Below, piece by piece: positions 22,469 through 34,290 of a stretch of DNA of 64,000 nucleotides. Location: NCBI GenBank assembly GCA_013368375.1, contig JAACJP010000067.1:56171-120170 (forward strand), written 5' to 3'. The first letter of the stretch is position 1; every line of letters starts with the position of its first letter. Below the pieces are notes generated by a model that worked only from the letters and a program-made list of their open reading frames with translations, made no database searches and was not told the DNA's origin. The position numbers and the translations under genes are program-made. The stretch comes from Tricholomella constricta. Taxonomy: Eukaryota; Basidiomycota; Agaricomycetes; Agaricales; Lyophyllaceae.

Positions 22469-23318
22469 GGTCATTGAGGCAAAGTGTAAGCCTGCAGATT
22501 TGACTTCTTGACGCTGCATTTTTTGATGATTATCTTAGTTTGCCTGTTATTGCGACACCCGGGCATTCAGTTCCATGCGCTTTCATTATGTCACAGATCT
22601 AGAAGTACTCACATTGGGAAATATGATGAATACCAGCGACATTGTTAAGTTTTTCATTTAAATTCGGTCCGTCAAGGTCTGGATTTACCTACTTGTAGAT
22701 GACGCCTCCTTTTCTGCTATGGACACCCGCGTGCATGCTCGTCACGCAATGCCTGGTCCGCGCAAACGACATTATATATGGGCTGCTGAGGACGAAACGG
22801 AGTTTCATCAGCACGCGCAATTTGAATTCATATCGCTACGACGGAGAGACAAGCTCTGGTGTTTGTTACCACAGCAGGCATATGAATCTTGAAGTCCATC
22901 CCAATTCTATGGCCTCCTCTGTCCCTGGTCCATTGCCAGCTCCTAAAAATACCAGGACTCGACCGCCGATGATTATTGACTTCTGGCATTACTGCATCTT
23001 GAGTTATTAGACTTGAGTCAACCAAATTTGTATTTGTTCCATGGTTATCTACATTCCTTTTGAGGTGCAGTACAACAATAATTTGCCCAAGGCGCAGCCT
23101 TGACGTGTCGCGGGTGACGACGGTGTTTCCGAAGCTATGAACACCAGTTCATGCATCGCGGCGGCGTCGTTCCTTTTGATAACGTAGTTACAGCACTTCG
23201 ATGCAATGCTTCGCCTCCGATTTTGAAGCAGTCGTTTGAAGCGACCTCAGTGACCCGTTGCTTGGTTCTATTTACTGCTAGCGGTTGACTTTCGACCTAT
23301 CGAAACGCTCAACTTTAC

Positions 23319-23840
23319 TTGAAATTTGATTTACGATGTAGGTTAGCAGAAACCGTTTATTGCCCCATTACTCATGTTCGCCACAGGAGTAGCCGCGAAC
23401 AGTCATCTGCGTTTCAACATCCTATACCTCCACCGGTCTGCACTACACGTGCCAATGCTGTGCCTGGAGCGCCACCCGTGCCACTTCAAGTCTTCGGCTG
23501 GAGCTTCAATATACCAAACGACCTGGTCAAATGGGCGAACGACCACGACTTTGAACCTGGTATGAAAGAGTATAACCGACAACAACTCGCAAAGTCGGAG
23601 ATCCGAACAAGGCTTCCTTTCGGCTACCGAGCAATCGCTCACGTCCATGATGCAGCCAGCCCCACCACTATCGTTGGTGCTAAACGTTACTGTTTCGTTA
23701 TCGGTTCGAATAAATCACAGGAGGACATAGACCTAGCGTTTGATATGACAACCATCAACCAGTTCCGCGCTGTCCTGGGCCCGGATGCACAACTTCAGTG
23801 GCACAGATATCGCTATCGTGCTGACGATTCAGGTATTTGA
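23319..23840 (+). CDS. Orphan family protein, copy 5 (last large exon)
   Basis: Family core intact: GWSFNIPNDLVKWANDHDFE, TRLPFGYR, KRYCFVIG and QFRAVLGPDAQLQWHRYRYR. C-terminus of the DDSGI type, like copies 1 and 2. The exon probably starts at 23387 after CCACAG. The intron following the stop (about 23849-23898) is conserved. Function unknown. Confidence 0.6.
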   Translation: MKFDLRCRLAETVYCPITHVRHRSSREQSSAFQHPIPPPVCTTRANAVPGAPPVPLQVFGWSFNIPNDLVKWANDHDFEPGMKEYNRQQLAKSEIRTRLPFGYRAIAHVHDAASPTTIVGAKRYCFVIGSNKSQEDIDLAFDMTTINQFRAVLGPDAQLQWHRYRYRADDSGI

Positions 23841-24530
23841 GGTGCAGGGTAAAGTATATTCAACTATTTGACGCGCTATCTTACTGATTTATCCTAGTTT
23901 GCCCGTTACTGCGAGACCTGGGGATTCAATTCCATTGCGATTTCATATCTAGAAGTACTTATAACATTGAGCAATGCAATTGATACCAGCGACCTTGTAA
24001 GTTTTCAATCCGATTCGTCGGGGTCTTGATTTACCCACATACAGATGGCTCCTCGATTTTCTGCTATGGACACCGGCGTGCATAATCGTCGTTTGCGGCA
24101 TCTTCGCCACGCAACGCCTCGCGCGCGAGAACGACATTAATATTCTTCGGTGTGTGGACGGACTCGAGGAAAGCTCTGATGTGCGTTATTACAGCTTATC
24201 CTATTTATATGGCCTCCTCTGTCCCCTGGTCTGTTGCCAGCTCCCAAAATACCCGAATTCGACCGGCGATTATCGTCAACTTTAGCATTACTGCGTCCAG
24301 TAGACCAAATCGAAACTTGTTTGACCATCTATGTACTTCCCTCTTGCTCGACGCGGGTGACGACGATTTCTCTCGAGGTTCTGAACGCCAGTTCACGCAG
24401 AATTGTTTGAGAATTCAATTATCAGACTTCTTGAAACGATGCTTCGCCTCCGATTCTAAAGCAGTCGTTTCGATTATCTTCGACTTTTTCTCAGTGACTT
24501 TGCTTGGTTTCATTTACGCGACCTGCCAGT

Positions 24531-25036
24531 AGGGGAGCTCAAAGTTGCCGCTGAAGGGCGCTGAAGGCGGCTGCGCTGAACGGAAATGTGATCGAGTCAC
24601 AACAGGTAACAGTGTGACAATCAGTGACAGTTCTCATATCCCTTCGCAATCAGTTTGATTAAAGTCATCGTTGAGAGGCCGTTCAAAGCCTCCTCCTCCT
24701 CGCAATGCCATGCAAGAAGTCCATGTGATAGGGTTCTACAAACATATTTTTGGTTTTGGTCTTCTCTGCTTTGGAAATGAGTGCTCAAATAAGGGAATGT
24801 TCTTGAGTACACCTGGCAACATCTGATAATTTTTTTCCTCTGTGGCAGCAAACTTTTTTTCCAGAGTGACCTTTGGCATTCAATAAGAAAGTGCATGTAG
24901 ATGTATTGAGAGCAGAGCTCGAGGGAACGTGAGGTGTACGATCTACTGCGTGATGATGACTAATGTCACGTAGGCGTTCAGCGGGATCAGCCCCAGCCAC
25001 CTTCAGCGACCTTCAGCGGCAACTTTGAGCTCCCCT
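24531..25036. mobile_element. 506-bp Harbinger-type MITE
   Basis: The termini (24531-24573 and 24994-25036) form about 43 bp inverted repeats with two mismatches, starting AGGGGAGCTCAAAGTTGCC. They are flanked by AGT on both sides (24528-24530 and 25037-25039), a 3 bp duplication; TA or TAG phasing is also possible. The same terminus occurs at 63390-63432, next to a Harbinger-type transposase fragment, and the adjoining ~40 bases match as well. It is therefore a non-autonomous derivative of that family, inserted between orphan copies 5 and 6. The minus frames inside show no complete domain. Confidence 0.85.
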
Positions 25037-25088
25037 AGTTGACCTTTGTAAACCACGACCTATCCAAACGCTCAACTTTGCTTGACGT

Positions 25089-25589
25089 TTGGTTTATAAT
25101 GTAGGTTGGCAGACAATGTTTACTGCCCCGTTACTCACATTCCACAGGAGTAGTCGTGAACAGCCAACTGCGCTTCAACACCCCATACCCCCGCCAGTCC
25201 GTACCAAACGTGCCAATGCTGTTTCTGGAGCGCCACGCGTGCCATTTGAAGTCTTTGGCTGGAGCTTCAATATACCAGACGACCTGGTCAAATGGGCGAA
25301 CGACCATGACTTTGAACCTGGTATGGACAATCATTACAGACAACAACTCGCGAAAAGCGAGATCCTGCACAGGCTTCCTTTCGGCTACCGCGCAGAAGCT
25401 TATGTCCATGATGACGCCTGTCCCGGGCTCAATCGTGCTAAAAGATACTGTTTCGTTATCACTACGAATAATTCACAGGAGGAAATAGACCGAGCGTTTG
25501 ATATGACAATCATCAACCAGTTCCGCGCTGTTCTGGGCCCGGATGCAAAACTTCAATGGCACAGATTTCGCTATTGTTCTAGCAAGTAG
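25089..25589 (+). CDS. Orphan family protein, copy 6 (last large exon)
   Basis: Family core intact: GWSFNIPDDLVKWANDHDFE, HRLPFGYR, KRYCFVITTNNSQEEIDRAF. It differs from the others in the loop before KRYCFV (DDACPGLNR in place of DAASPTTIVG). C-terminus FRYCSSK, of the copy 3/4 type. The exon probably starts at 25148. Function unknown. Confidence 0.6.
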   Translation: MVYNVGWQTMFTAPLLTFHRSSREQPTALQHPIPPPVRTKRANAVSGAPRVPFEVFGWSFNIPDDLVKWANDHDFEPGMDNHYRQQLAKSEILHRLPFGYRAEAYVHDDACPGLNRAKRYCFVITTNNSQEEIDRAFDMTIINQFRAVLGPDAKLQWHRFRYCSSK

Positions 25590-26397
25590 GGTCATTGAGG
25601 TGAAGAGTAAGGTATATCTGACTATTTGACACGCTATCTTACTGATTTTTCTAGTATTCCTGTTGCTGCGAAATTCGGGGAATCAATTCCATTGCGCTTT
25701 CATTACTATGTCACAGATTTAAAAGTATTCACATTGAGAAAGACGAATAAATATCAGTGACATTGTAAGTTTTCACTCCCATCCGTCAGGGTCTGGATTT
25801 ACCTACTTGCAGATGTCGATTTTCTGCTATGGGCACCGGTGTGCATGCTCGTCGCCACGGGCGGAAGTTCATCAGCACGCGCGATTTTAGCTCATATTGC
25901 TACAGGCTTAAGGGAGAGGCAAGCGTTTCCACAGCAGGCACATGAATCTCAAAGTCTTTTCAAACATCCCATTTCTATGGCCTGGCCCATTGCCAGCTCT
26001 TAAAGTACCCGAACTCGACCGCGATTATTGTTGACTTCTAGCATTACTGCATCCTGAGTTGTTGGACTTGAGTAAACCAAGTTTGAACTTGTTCCACGGT
26101 GATTCACTTTCTCACAAAGACGTGCAGCACAGCAGCAATAGCCCAAGCAGATTCGACGTGGGTGACAACGATGTTTGCCAAAGCGAACTGAATTTGAGAA
26201 TGTAACTACAGAATTCTTTCAAGTGACGCTTCGTTTCCGATTCTGGAGCAGTCATATAAAGCGACCACTGAATTTTCTGCGACTACTGCTTGGTTCTATT
26301 TACCGCCTGGTTGACTTTCTTAAAGCACGACCTATCCGACAAATGCCCAACTTTACTTGAATTTTGGTTTGCGATGTAGGTTGGCAGAAACCATTTA

Positions 26398-26874
26398 TTG
26401 GCCATTACTCAAATTCGTCATAGGAGTAACCGCCAAGAGTCATCTGCTTTTCAATATCCTATACCTCCTCCAGTCTGTACTACACATGCCAATCCTGTTC
26501 ACGGAGCGCCACTCCTGCCACTTCAAGTCTTTGGCTGGAGCTTCAGTATACCATACGAGTTGCTCAAATGGGCAAACGATAACAACTTCAAACCTGGTAT
26601 GGAGGATTATTACAGACAACAACTCGCAAGGTCGGAAATCCGAACAAGGCTTCCTTTCGGCTACCGAGCAGTCGCCCACGTCCATGATGATGCCTACCCC
26701 ACCGTGAATGGCGATGGCGCTAAAGCTTATTGTTTCGTGATAACTTCGAACAGAACACAGGAGGACATAAATCGAGCGTTTGATATGACACTCATCGACC
26801 AGTTCCGCACTGTCCTGGGCCCGGATGCACAACTTGGATGGCACAGATATCGCTATCGTTCTGACGATTACTAG
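26398..26874 (+). CDS. Orphan family protein, copy 7 (last large exon)
   Basis: The most diverged of the seven: GWSFSIPYELLKWANDNNFK, TRLPFGYR, KAYCFVIT, DQFRTVLGPDAQLGWHRYRYR, ending SDDY. The acceptor may be ATAG (26420-26423). It shares its downstream ~1.4 kb with copy 1, so copies 1 and 7 with their tails form the outer pair of the array. Function unknown. Confidence 0.55.
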   Translation: MAITQIRHRSNRQESSAFQYPIPPPVCTTHANPVHGAPLLPLQVFGWSFSIPYELLKWANDNNFKPGMEDYYRQQLARSEIRTRLPFGYRAVAHVHDDAYPTVNGDGAKAYCFVITSNRTQEDINRAFDMTLIDQFRTVLGPDAQLGWHRYRYRSDDY

Positions 26875-28262
26875 GGTCTTTGAGGTGCAGGTAAGGTATA
26901 TCCAACTACTTGACGCGCTATCTTACTGATTAATTCTAGTTTGCCTGTTACTGCGAAATTCGGGTTTATGGTTCCATTGCGCTTTCATGATGCCACACAT
27001 GTACAAATACTTACATTGAGAAATACAGTTGACATCAGCGACCTTGCAAGTTTTCAATTGTTGGAGGTAGAGCGGCTGCTGAAGGGTTCCTGAGTCGTGG
27101 CTGGTGAACTGATGTCAGGATAGATGAAATATTCGTCGATGTTCGTCGCGGACGCTGTGGTTTGTGTATTCTCCACGATCATACTGGGTCGGAAGAATGG
27201 ACATGTGAACCGCCACAAGCGAAGGAAAGGAGCCATTGAAGCCCACTCAACATTCGTTAGATCTGGGGCACAACACTAATGAGATGCGGGACCGAGAACA
27301 GACAGCAGTCAACGAATCCCATATGGCAAGCGCAGTACATGGAATCCCAATCGACTCCTTGCCTACCACCAAGAGACGAGTGAGATGATGTTTGTATAAT
27401 CAAGTATTTGAGACTGACATCCGCGCTTCAACAGAAACTGACAGTATCTTATGAAATTAGCCGCGATCTCCGAAAAGGGGTGAGTCAAACTGTCTCCATG
27501 ATAGAAAGAACACTAGGTGTCATAACCTCCAGCCCGCTTGGCTCCGACGGCGCAGCCGGTCTGCAAACTGGTGACAAGAGATAAAGGGCTGCGCGCTGCG
27601 ATATGATCAATACCTTGGGCGGGCAGAAGGAGACGTTCCTAGCATTTGGGGCCGCAGCCCCGGATTCTTCGCCTGTTTCGGGTTTGCGCTTCAAGGCCCC
27701 TGCTCTTTCGTTGATGGAAGGAATTCCAGTGACACTGACAAGGAGGTCGCAATCAGTGTCAATCGATTGGATGCAGTGTCCATTGCACGCGGAAACGAAA
27801 AACGCGAACAGAAAGATGAAGAATATGGGTAAAGGGGAGTTAGGGGAGGAAGGAGGCGCGAGATTGAGGTCATCGAAAGCAGTACAGTACGGTTTTCACA
27901 CCGCCGCGCTGTCGCATTTTTGCTGCCATTCGTCTACGCACGTGCAAGAGACCCAATTTAATTTAAATTTAAATTATTGAAAGGCAGAGGGGACGCACCG
28001 TAGATCCTGTACAACTGCGTCATCTGCCTGCCCTCGTATTTCCCGCGGAAGGTTACTTTGTCTGGACGGAGAAGCTGCAGGAGGGAGGACAATTAAGAAG
28101 TAAGAGGTAAGGATGGGAGGAAGGGATTGATCCAATAATGAGTGAGAACAACGCAGCGTGCCTTTAGCGCGAAAAGCAGCGAGATTGTCTCGAGGCCATA
28201 GTGCGCATGGCCCACAGGTTCACCCTATATATAAGAAAGAAAGAAAGAAAGAAAGAAAGAAG
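26875..28262. repeat. Downstream block shared with 1141-2700
   Basis: This is the second copy of the block after orphan copy 1, in the same orientation, with many small indels that break the short frames. It ends in a (GAAA)n microsatellite at about 28234-28261. No gene called inside. Confidence 0.75.
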
Positions 28263-28437
28263 GTCGCTGAGCAGAGGACGAAATGACGAGAAAGTGGCAT
28301 CGGTGCCTCCCTTGACACTCCAAGTGGAGGTGACGACGCATCAATCTTTAATGTGCTTGCATCTTTCCATCGTTCTCTCACTTGCATACTGTGTATTTTC
28401 ACCGAATAGCGTCTCCCAGTATCAGCCATCGCCGTAG

Positions 28438-28691
28438 GTTACCAGGAGCACGCGTGGACACTGGATACAAACTCATGGGCCCCCGAGTCCATTACTGTAG
28501 ACGATGCATCCTATCGAGTCCGTGAGGCCCCTTTAAGTTCATATGAGGTGCCACTACGACAGCAGATCCTCGAAGAGTATCGTGCGTCGGCGGCAGGCGA
28601 AATGGAGAACTATTGGCAGGAGCCATACTTGTTCCCTCCGATACTAAACCAAGGTAACGAACACGGCGACGAAGACCACGAAAGCTTATAA
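28438..28691 (+). CDS. Orphan terminal exon without a visible start
   Basis: After a good acceptor (GCCGTAG, 28431-28437) a frame of about 84 codons runs to TAA at 28689-28691. It starts YQEHAWTLDTNSW and contains SYEVPLRQQILEEYRASA and ENYWQEPYLFPP. Codon use and composition look coding, but the frame has no early ATG and no upstream exon is evident. The DNA before it is the end of the duplicated block. It may be the 3' remnant of a gene cut by the duplication. I do not recognise the family. Confidence 0.4.
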
Positions 28692-29023
28692 GTCGATGAA
28701 GTGAAAAGCTTAGCTCGAAGGAAGAGGAATGGCGTAGTCAGAGCGTATCCTGACTCGGACCAGCATAGGGGTCGAACACGAAATAATCCTGGAGGAACTC
28801 GGGAGTATTATCAGATTTTTGCCCGATAATTCAGTCAGAGGTCCCTCAGAAACGTTGCCAGATTGGTTCACGAGGCCTAGTGGGATCACAGTGCAGATAT
28901 CCCAGAGTCGCAGGTTGTGACGAAGTTGTAACGAAGTTCAACCGGACTAACCGTGCGAACCTTTTCACATTGACACGAGAGTAACTTGCAAGGACATCTT
29001 CACTCTCTCCATCGCCATAATTA

Positions 29024-32000
29024 ATGCGGTGGTCGCTGAACCACCTGGGGCGCGCCTGTGCGGCGCTGCTGCTCCTTGTTGCGCCCCCTTCGAGCGCGCT
29101 ACACGAATCCGACGTCGGCGTCGTCGACTGGCACAAGTTACTCGTCGGCGTACCATTGGTTGGAGCGCCTGTGACGGCACCTGCATTTCATACCCTAGAT
29201 CGCGACGCAAGGACAGATAGGACAGATGCTGTTGCTAACGCCGGCTCGGAGAGTGTGATATTTACGGCGACAGGGAACAACGTCCTCGCTGCGCTCAATT
29301 CGGAGGACGGAGCTGTGGGTGCGTGCTTGTTTCTCTCTTTCAATAAATAAAACGCTGATGAACACCTACTACCGGTACTCGGATTGAATAGTATGGAGAC
29401 ATATATACGAAGCGGACGATCGTATTGCGGGATATTATACCCACTCGAACGGTACGTTTGCCTCTGTTCCCAAGATTCCGTAAACCAACGCTCTCGCAGT
29501 TCTCGCGACCCTCTCAGGCCCTGGTGGAGCAAACTTCCGTCTCTTCAACGCCTCAAATGGTGCAATTCATCTTGAGAAACGTCTCCACGCTCCAGAAACG
29601 GGACACCTTGCTGAGCCGCACCATCTCGGGACCTATGTTGCATTTGGTGGTAGCGGAGACGAAGAGATATACGTGCTTAGTGATGGGCATGTGGTGCGCC
29701 GTTTGGACAGAAACACGGGTGAAGCTCAGTGGACCTGGACTGCCGAGGATCAGACGTACGTTTCTTCATTCTCGAAAAGATGGGTTGCTGCTGACAACGC
29801 CTCGCTCCAGCTCCATGACGGTACATACTCACCTCCTCTACACGCCTTCCGCACTATTCCTTGTAGGCCTCTCCAAATCGATCGCGTCCTTCACTCTACA
29901 CGTCACAGCACTTGACCCTCGCACAGGCGCCGTTCTTCGAGCACAGGGTGTGCCTTCCAGCGTCAAACACCTCGATGCTTACCTCCTGCTGTCTTCGCAA
30001 AACAAGAGCAAGGAGAAAGCACCTCACCTCGCGTGGCTCGAAAACGGCGTGCTTAAGTCTTTCAAGCTGACTCCTAAGCTCGATGCGAAGCCAAGCGCAG
30101 TTACATTCAAACCGAAAACGAAATCTACCCTCGCGTACGAGCGTCTTATCGATGTCGGTCTTGCACGTAGTGGGCATGCACTCGCCTTCGCCGGAGATGG
30201 GTCTGCGACATTGCTTGCGCTAGGAGATGGCAAGGTGGAGGGTGTGGGTGCGTTTTCACCCACCGTTAATCCGAACTCGAAGATGGACGGGGAAGATGGA
30301 AAGGAAAAGCGGGAGGATGATGATGAGAACACAGACTCAATTTGGGTTGGTGGATCTGGACGCAAGGACGGAGAGGTCGTTTTGGGCAGAGTTTATTGGT
30401 CGCATGCCGTCAATGTTTGTTCCCTTGCCTCTTTTCGAATTGAGTGTCACTGACGCATTTTTGTAGAAAGCCAAAATGGAAACCCTTACACTCACGCCCA
30501 CCGGTGGAGCCTCGCCCAGCTTACAAACCGCTGTCCTAGAGGTCGACTTCGACACGCGCTCGCACGGTATCATCGCTCACGTATGCTTTTTCTTACAAAT
30601 CGTATTTTGCCTTACACCATAACGTGCCCCCCAGGCTGCCTTGTCATCGACACAACCAGGATCTTCTCCCTCGCTGCTCCTCACAACCAGCACTGGTGCA
30701 ATTCAACTCTGGGACCTCTCTCCTACAGCAAAGGAGAAGTGGACTCGCGAAGAGGCGCTGGCGTCAGTCGTTCTCGCGGAGTTCGTGGAGCTGCCGGAAG
30801 GACGTTTGGATGCAGCAGGAGCTACCGGGAGAAGGGATGGAGAAGGCTTCTTCGGCAGACTTTGGAGACATGCTGGAGACGCTCAGGTGAAGTGCTCTAG
30901 GCTCTGTTAGTCTACCTCTCTTTCGTTATAATTGACATCCGCCACCCAGAATTTCCCTGAATACCTAGTCGGGTTCATTCGACGGTTCCTTACCGGCTCC
31001 TACGCCTCTCCGACTTCTGCACCTGTTCCTGTCTCCCTTTCTTCCGACTCCTCGTTTCAAGGTTCCTTTACGCGCGACGCATTTGGCTTCCGGCAGGTAA
31101 TCGTTGCTGCGACGGTGCAAGGGAAGGTATATGGCCTAGACTCTAGTAGCGGTCGCGTCGTATGGAGTCGCGTTCTGGGCCTAGGATGGGCCGCAGAAAC
31201 TGGCGCAAAAGTGTTACCCGTCAAGATGTTCGTTTTGGGGGCCGAAGACGTCACTGGCGAAGACGAGAAACTCGAAGGTAGGTCACCTGAGATAGTACTT
31301 GTTGCGCAGCGGCGATCAGAGAACGTGGGTGCCCAGAATTGATCCTGAACGTTGGATGCTGACATCTTGTATAGACACTTGTCGACACCGTGATCTTCCA
31401 TATCAACGCAATCACTGGCGCCGACGCCTCCCGTGTCATCCCCAACGATCCCGAGCTCGAATTGGGCGAAGACGTTAGCGGCCTTCTTCAGGGCATCGAT
31501 ATAATCGCTGGCCCTGCTGTCGAAGCCTTCCTCCTCTCCCCACCCCCTGCCTCTCTGGCTGACTCCACCCAAGACTGGGCAAAAGCTGTTCTTCTCCTTG
31601 ACCAATACCTTCAGGTCTACATTTACCCGTCTACCCCGCGGACACGCGCAACCCTACGCGCACTTCAGCCCTCCCTCCACTTCCCCCTGCGCACGAATAC
31701 ACCGAATGGCACTCGTGTCGTTGGACATGCGCTTGGGCCACACCCTGGAGGAAATGAGGATGATGAAGATGAAGAAGGGATGCCAGCATTCGTGGCACAT
31801 GCGACATGGACGCTTGGGCTTCCACCGGACGAGGATGTCAAAGCCATGCTCCCGTCTATACGGGGGCCAGTCGCATCACTTGGCAAGGTTTTGGGTAACC
31901 GCACGACGCTGTACAAGTATCTGAACCCACGGTTGTTCGTGTTGTTGACTGCGCCCAGACCTGCTGCCGCGGTGGAGGGGGGCGACAAGGGGCAAACTTG

Positions 32001-32948
32001 TGGTCTGTATGTCGTGGATGCGGCCAAGGGGAGCGTGGTTTATCGGACTGGGCTGCCGGTTGTTGTTGGGAAGGGGAAGGAGGCTGGCAAGGATGCATGT
32101 GATGTGAAGGCATCGCTGGTGGAAAATTGGTTGGTGTATCACTATTATGATCCTGAGTGGACGGGCACAGGTCTTACGAAAGGATGGAGGGTGGTCAGTG
32201 TGGAGTTATACGAGGGTACTGGACTGGATGAAAAAACTATGAGGTACGCCCTCCGTCCGTTTTTGCCATTCGGTGCCTCACTGAAATTTGTTCGTCTTCA
32301 GTTCGGACATGTCTTCATTCTCAGATGGAAGCGTCAATGTTGTTGCATTCGAACAATCTTACGTGTTCCCCCATGCTATCACAGCAATGTCCCCCACCTC
32401 AACAAAGTTCGGCATGACCTCTAAGGACCTCATAGGTTTGTCGCCAAATTGGTACGCGTTCCATGACATTGTAACTTACCCATATACCAGTTGCTAGCCG
32501 AAATCACCAAATTCAATCCATCCAGCGCCGTCTCCTCAATCCTCGCCGTCCAAACCGCAAAGTGACTTCAGAGGAACAGGAAGAATTTCTTGTTCCATAC
32601 GATCCTGTCTTGGGGTACGACCCTCGGCGTGTATTATCGCACAACTACGAGGTAATCGCCACTGTTTATCTTCTTGGATCAACATTCTGATCTGTCAAAT
32701 ATCCATAGGTCGCGAACATACAACGAATCATCACCTCTCCAGCTCTTCTGGAATCAACCTCGCTTGTATTCGCTTACGGACTCGACATGTTCCTTACCCG
32801 CGTCGCGCCGTCAAACACGTTCGACGTGCTGAGCGAAAACTTCAACAAGGCGCAGCTCGTGCTGACTGTCGGCGCGTTGGCGCTGGCAATCATGTTCACG
32901 AAGCCGATGGTGAGACGGAAGAAGCTGAAAGAAAAGTGGTATCAGTAG
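29024..32948 (+). CDS. EMC1: ER membrane protein complex subunit 1
   Basis: Large luminal subunit of the ER membrane insertase complex, which inserts tail-anchored and multipass proteins. The start ATG at 29024 gives a signal peptide (hydrophobic ALLLLVAPPSSAL) followed by the mature DVVDWHKxLVG-type N-terminus. The luminal part carries the repeated propeller strands (for example RLDRNTGEAQWTW and GLDSSSGRVVWSRVLG). The C-terminal DUF1620 region includes PHAITAMSPTSTKFGMTSKDL, then ITSPALLESTSLVFAYGLDM, the membrane segment VLTVGALALAIMF and a basic tail ending KEKWYQ with TAG at 32946-32948. About ten short introns. No break seen, so this is a working housekeeping gene and a good anchor for synteny. 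Confidence 0.92.
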
Positions 32949-32999
32949 GCGGCCAAAAATCGCGCTTGAGCGATATTTATTGTACGTAATGTAAGCATG

Positions 33000-34290
33000 A
33001 TAGATGGAATACTCACTCGCCGTGCGACTTAGCCCGTGGCTTTGCTTGTAAGAGCGCAGTCGTGTCTACAGATATAGGCGTGTTGCTGTGAATCTTCAAT
33101 GTTCACCCGCGCAAGTGCAAGAACGAGCGCAAAGGAAACACTCGTTTGTTCAGCGCAGTGCATTTAACGCACAAATGGCGTTTGTGCATCAACGGCACCG
33201 AGCTTCCGGGACTCTATTTTCCAAAGTCATACTGGTTGGCCATGACCTCCGTTGTTGGGATCTGTCGGATAACTTCGGTTTTCCCGTCATCCTCTGCCAC
33301 TCTCAGACTAGATCCGCCACATGTCTAAACCCCGTACCATGCACTCGTCGTCCTCAACGTCGGCCAAATTACTGGCTTTCTCATCCTGTCCATCAGAGGC
33401 GAGCTTCGTAACTCAAGAATAAAGGTTTTCCAAACAACAAATTGTTGTCCTCATCGGGCTTCATGGTGATGTCAGGTCTAGGGTTCTATATTGCTCTAAA
33501 CCAAACGCCATTCCTGGGGTTTGCGGCGAGACAGCCATGCCAGCCCCTGACATATCTTTGGTTGTTTGACTTCATCGGGTGTCCAAGAAAGCGTGTAGCT
33601 CCACTCGTGTTCTACGCCATCGGTATCGTTCCAGTCCTCGGTTTATATCCAGTCGAAACCTGGAGGCATCTTTTTGGCCATCAAGAGATCTCGGGCCATC
33701 GTTCACTGGCTCCGTTCCCTTCACTTGCATGTGCCCAGGCTATTTCTCATTTTTCCACCTTCAAGGTCGGAGCGCGGCCCTCTGAATCGTTTACTTCATC
33801 TTTTCTACCGAGCTCACCATCGACGTAAATCCAAATGATGACAACGTCGAATCCGGATCGGAGTCCGTGTTGTCGTAGTGGTTATCCTTTTTCACTGCAT
33901 ACCCCGCCAATTGCATTTCAGCTAATCGCATCGCCGCTACTACTCTGTCCACCTCGCCTCCTCAAGGGACAAGCGGCGTCTTGCTTCCAAACTTTTTGGC
34001 TAGAGCTTCACGCTAGTCATGATTAGTCAAATAGGCGGACGACGACTTGGACGGTCGTGACAAACAGTTGCTGCAGCTCACGATGCGATAAAGGAGATCC
34101 AGACAAAGCTTCGTCCCGCCGCTCTGCCGAGGTACCTGCCAACATCAGAATAGGCCTCCGCGTAGGCTTTATTTTTTCGATAGGTGCCCAGGAAGGCGAT
34201 TACCCCCTAAGCTTTCGCAGTAGATTATGGACTTGGAATGCGGAGCTCCGCCGTTCATCTAGATAAATCTATTCAATTGAGTAAACCGCA
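33000..34290 (+). repeat. Dispersed duplication, copy A (paired with 42000-43204)
   Basis: From about 33005 (CTCGCCGTG...TTGTAAGAGCGCAG) to about 34150 this matches 42012-43190 in the same order and strand, with many substitutions and indels. No frame is kept between the two. Near its end (33988-34060) is a sequence resembling the GWSF...DLVKWANDHDFE core of the orphan family, interrupted by stops. It is best seen as a decayed, distant relative of the array units. Confidence 0.7.
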
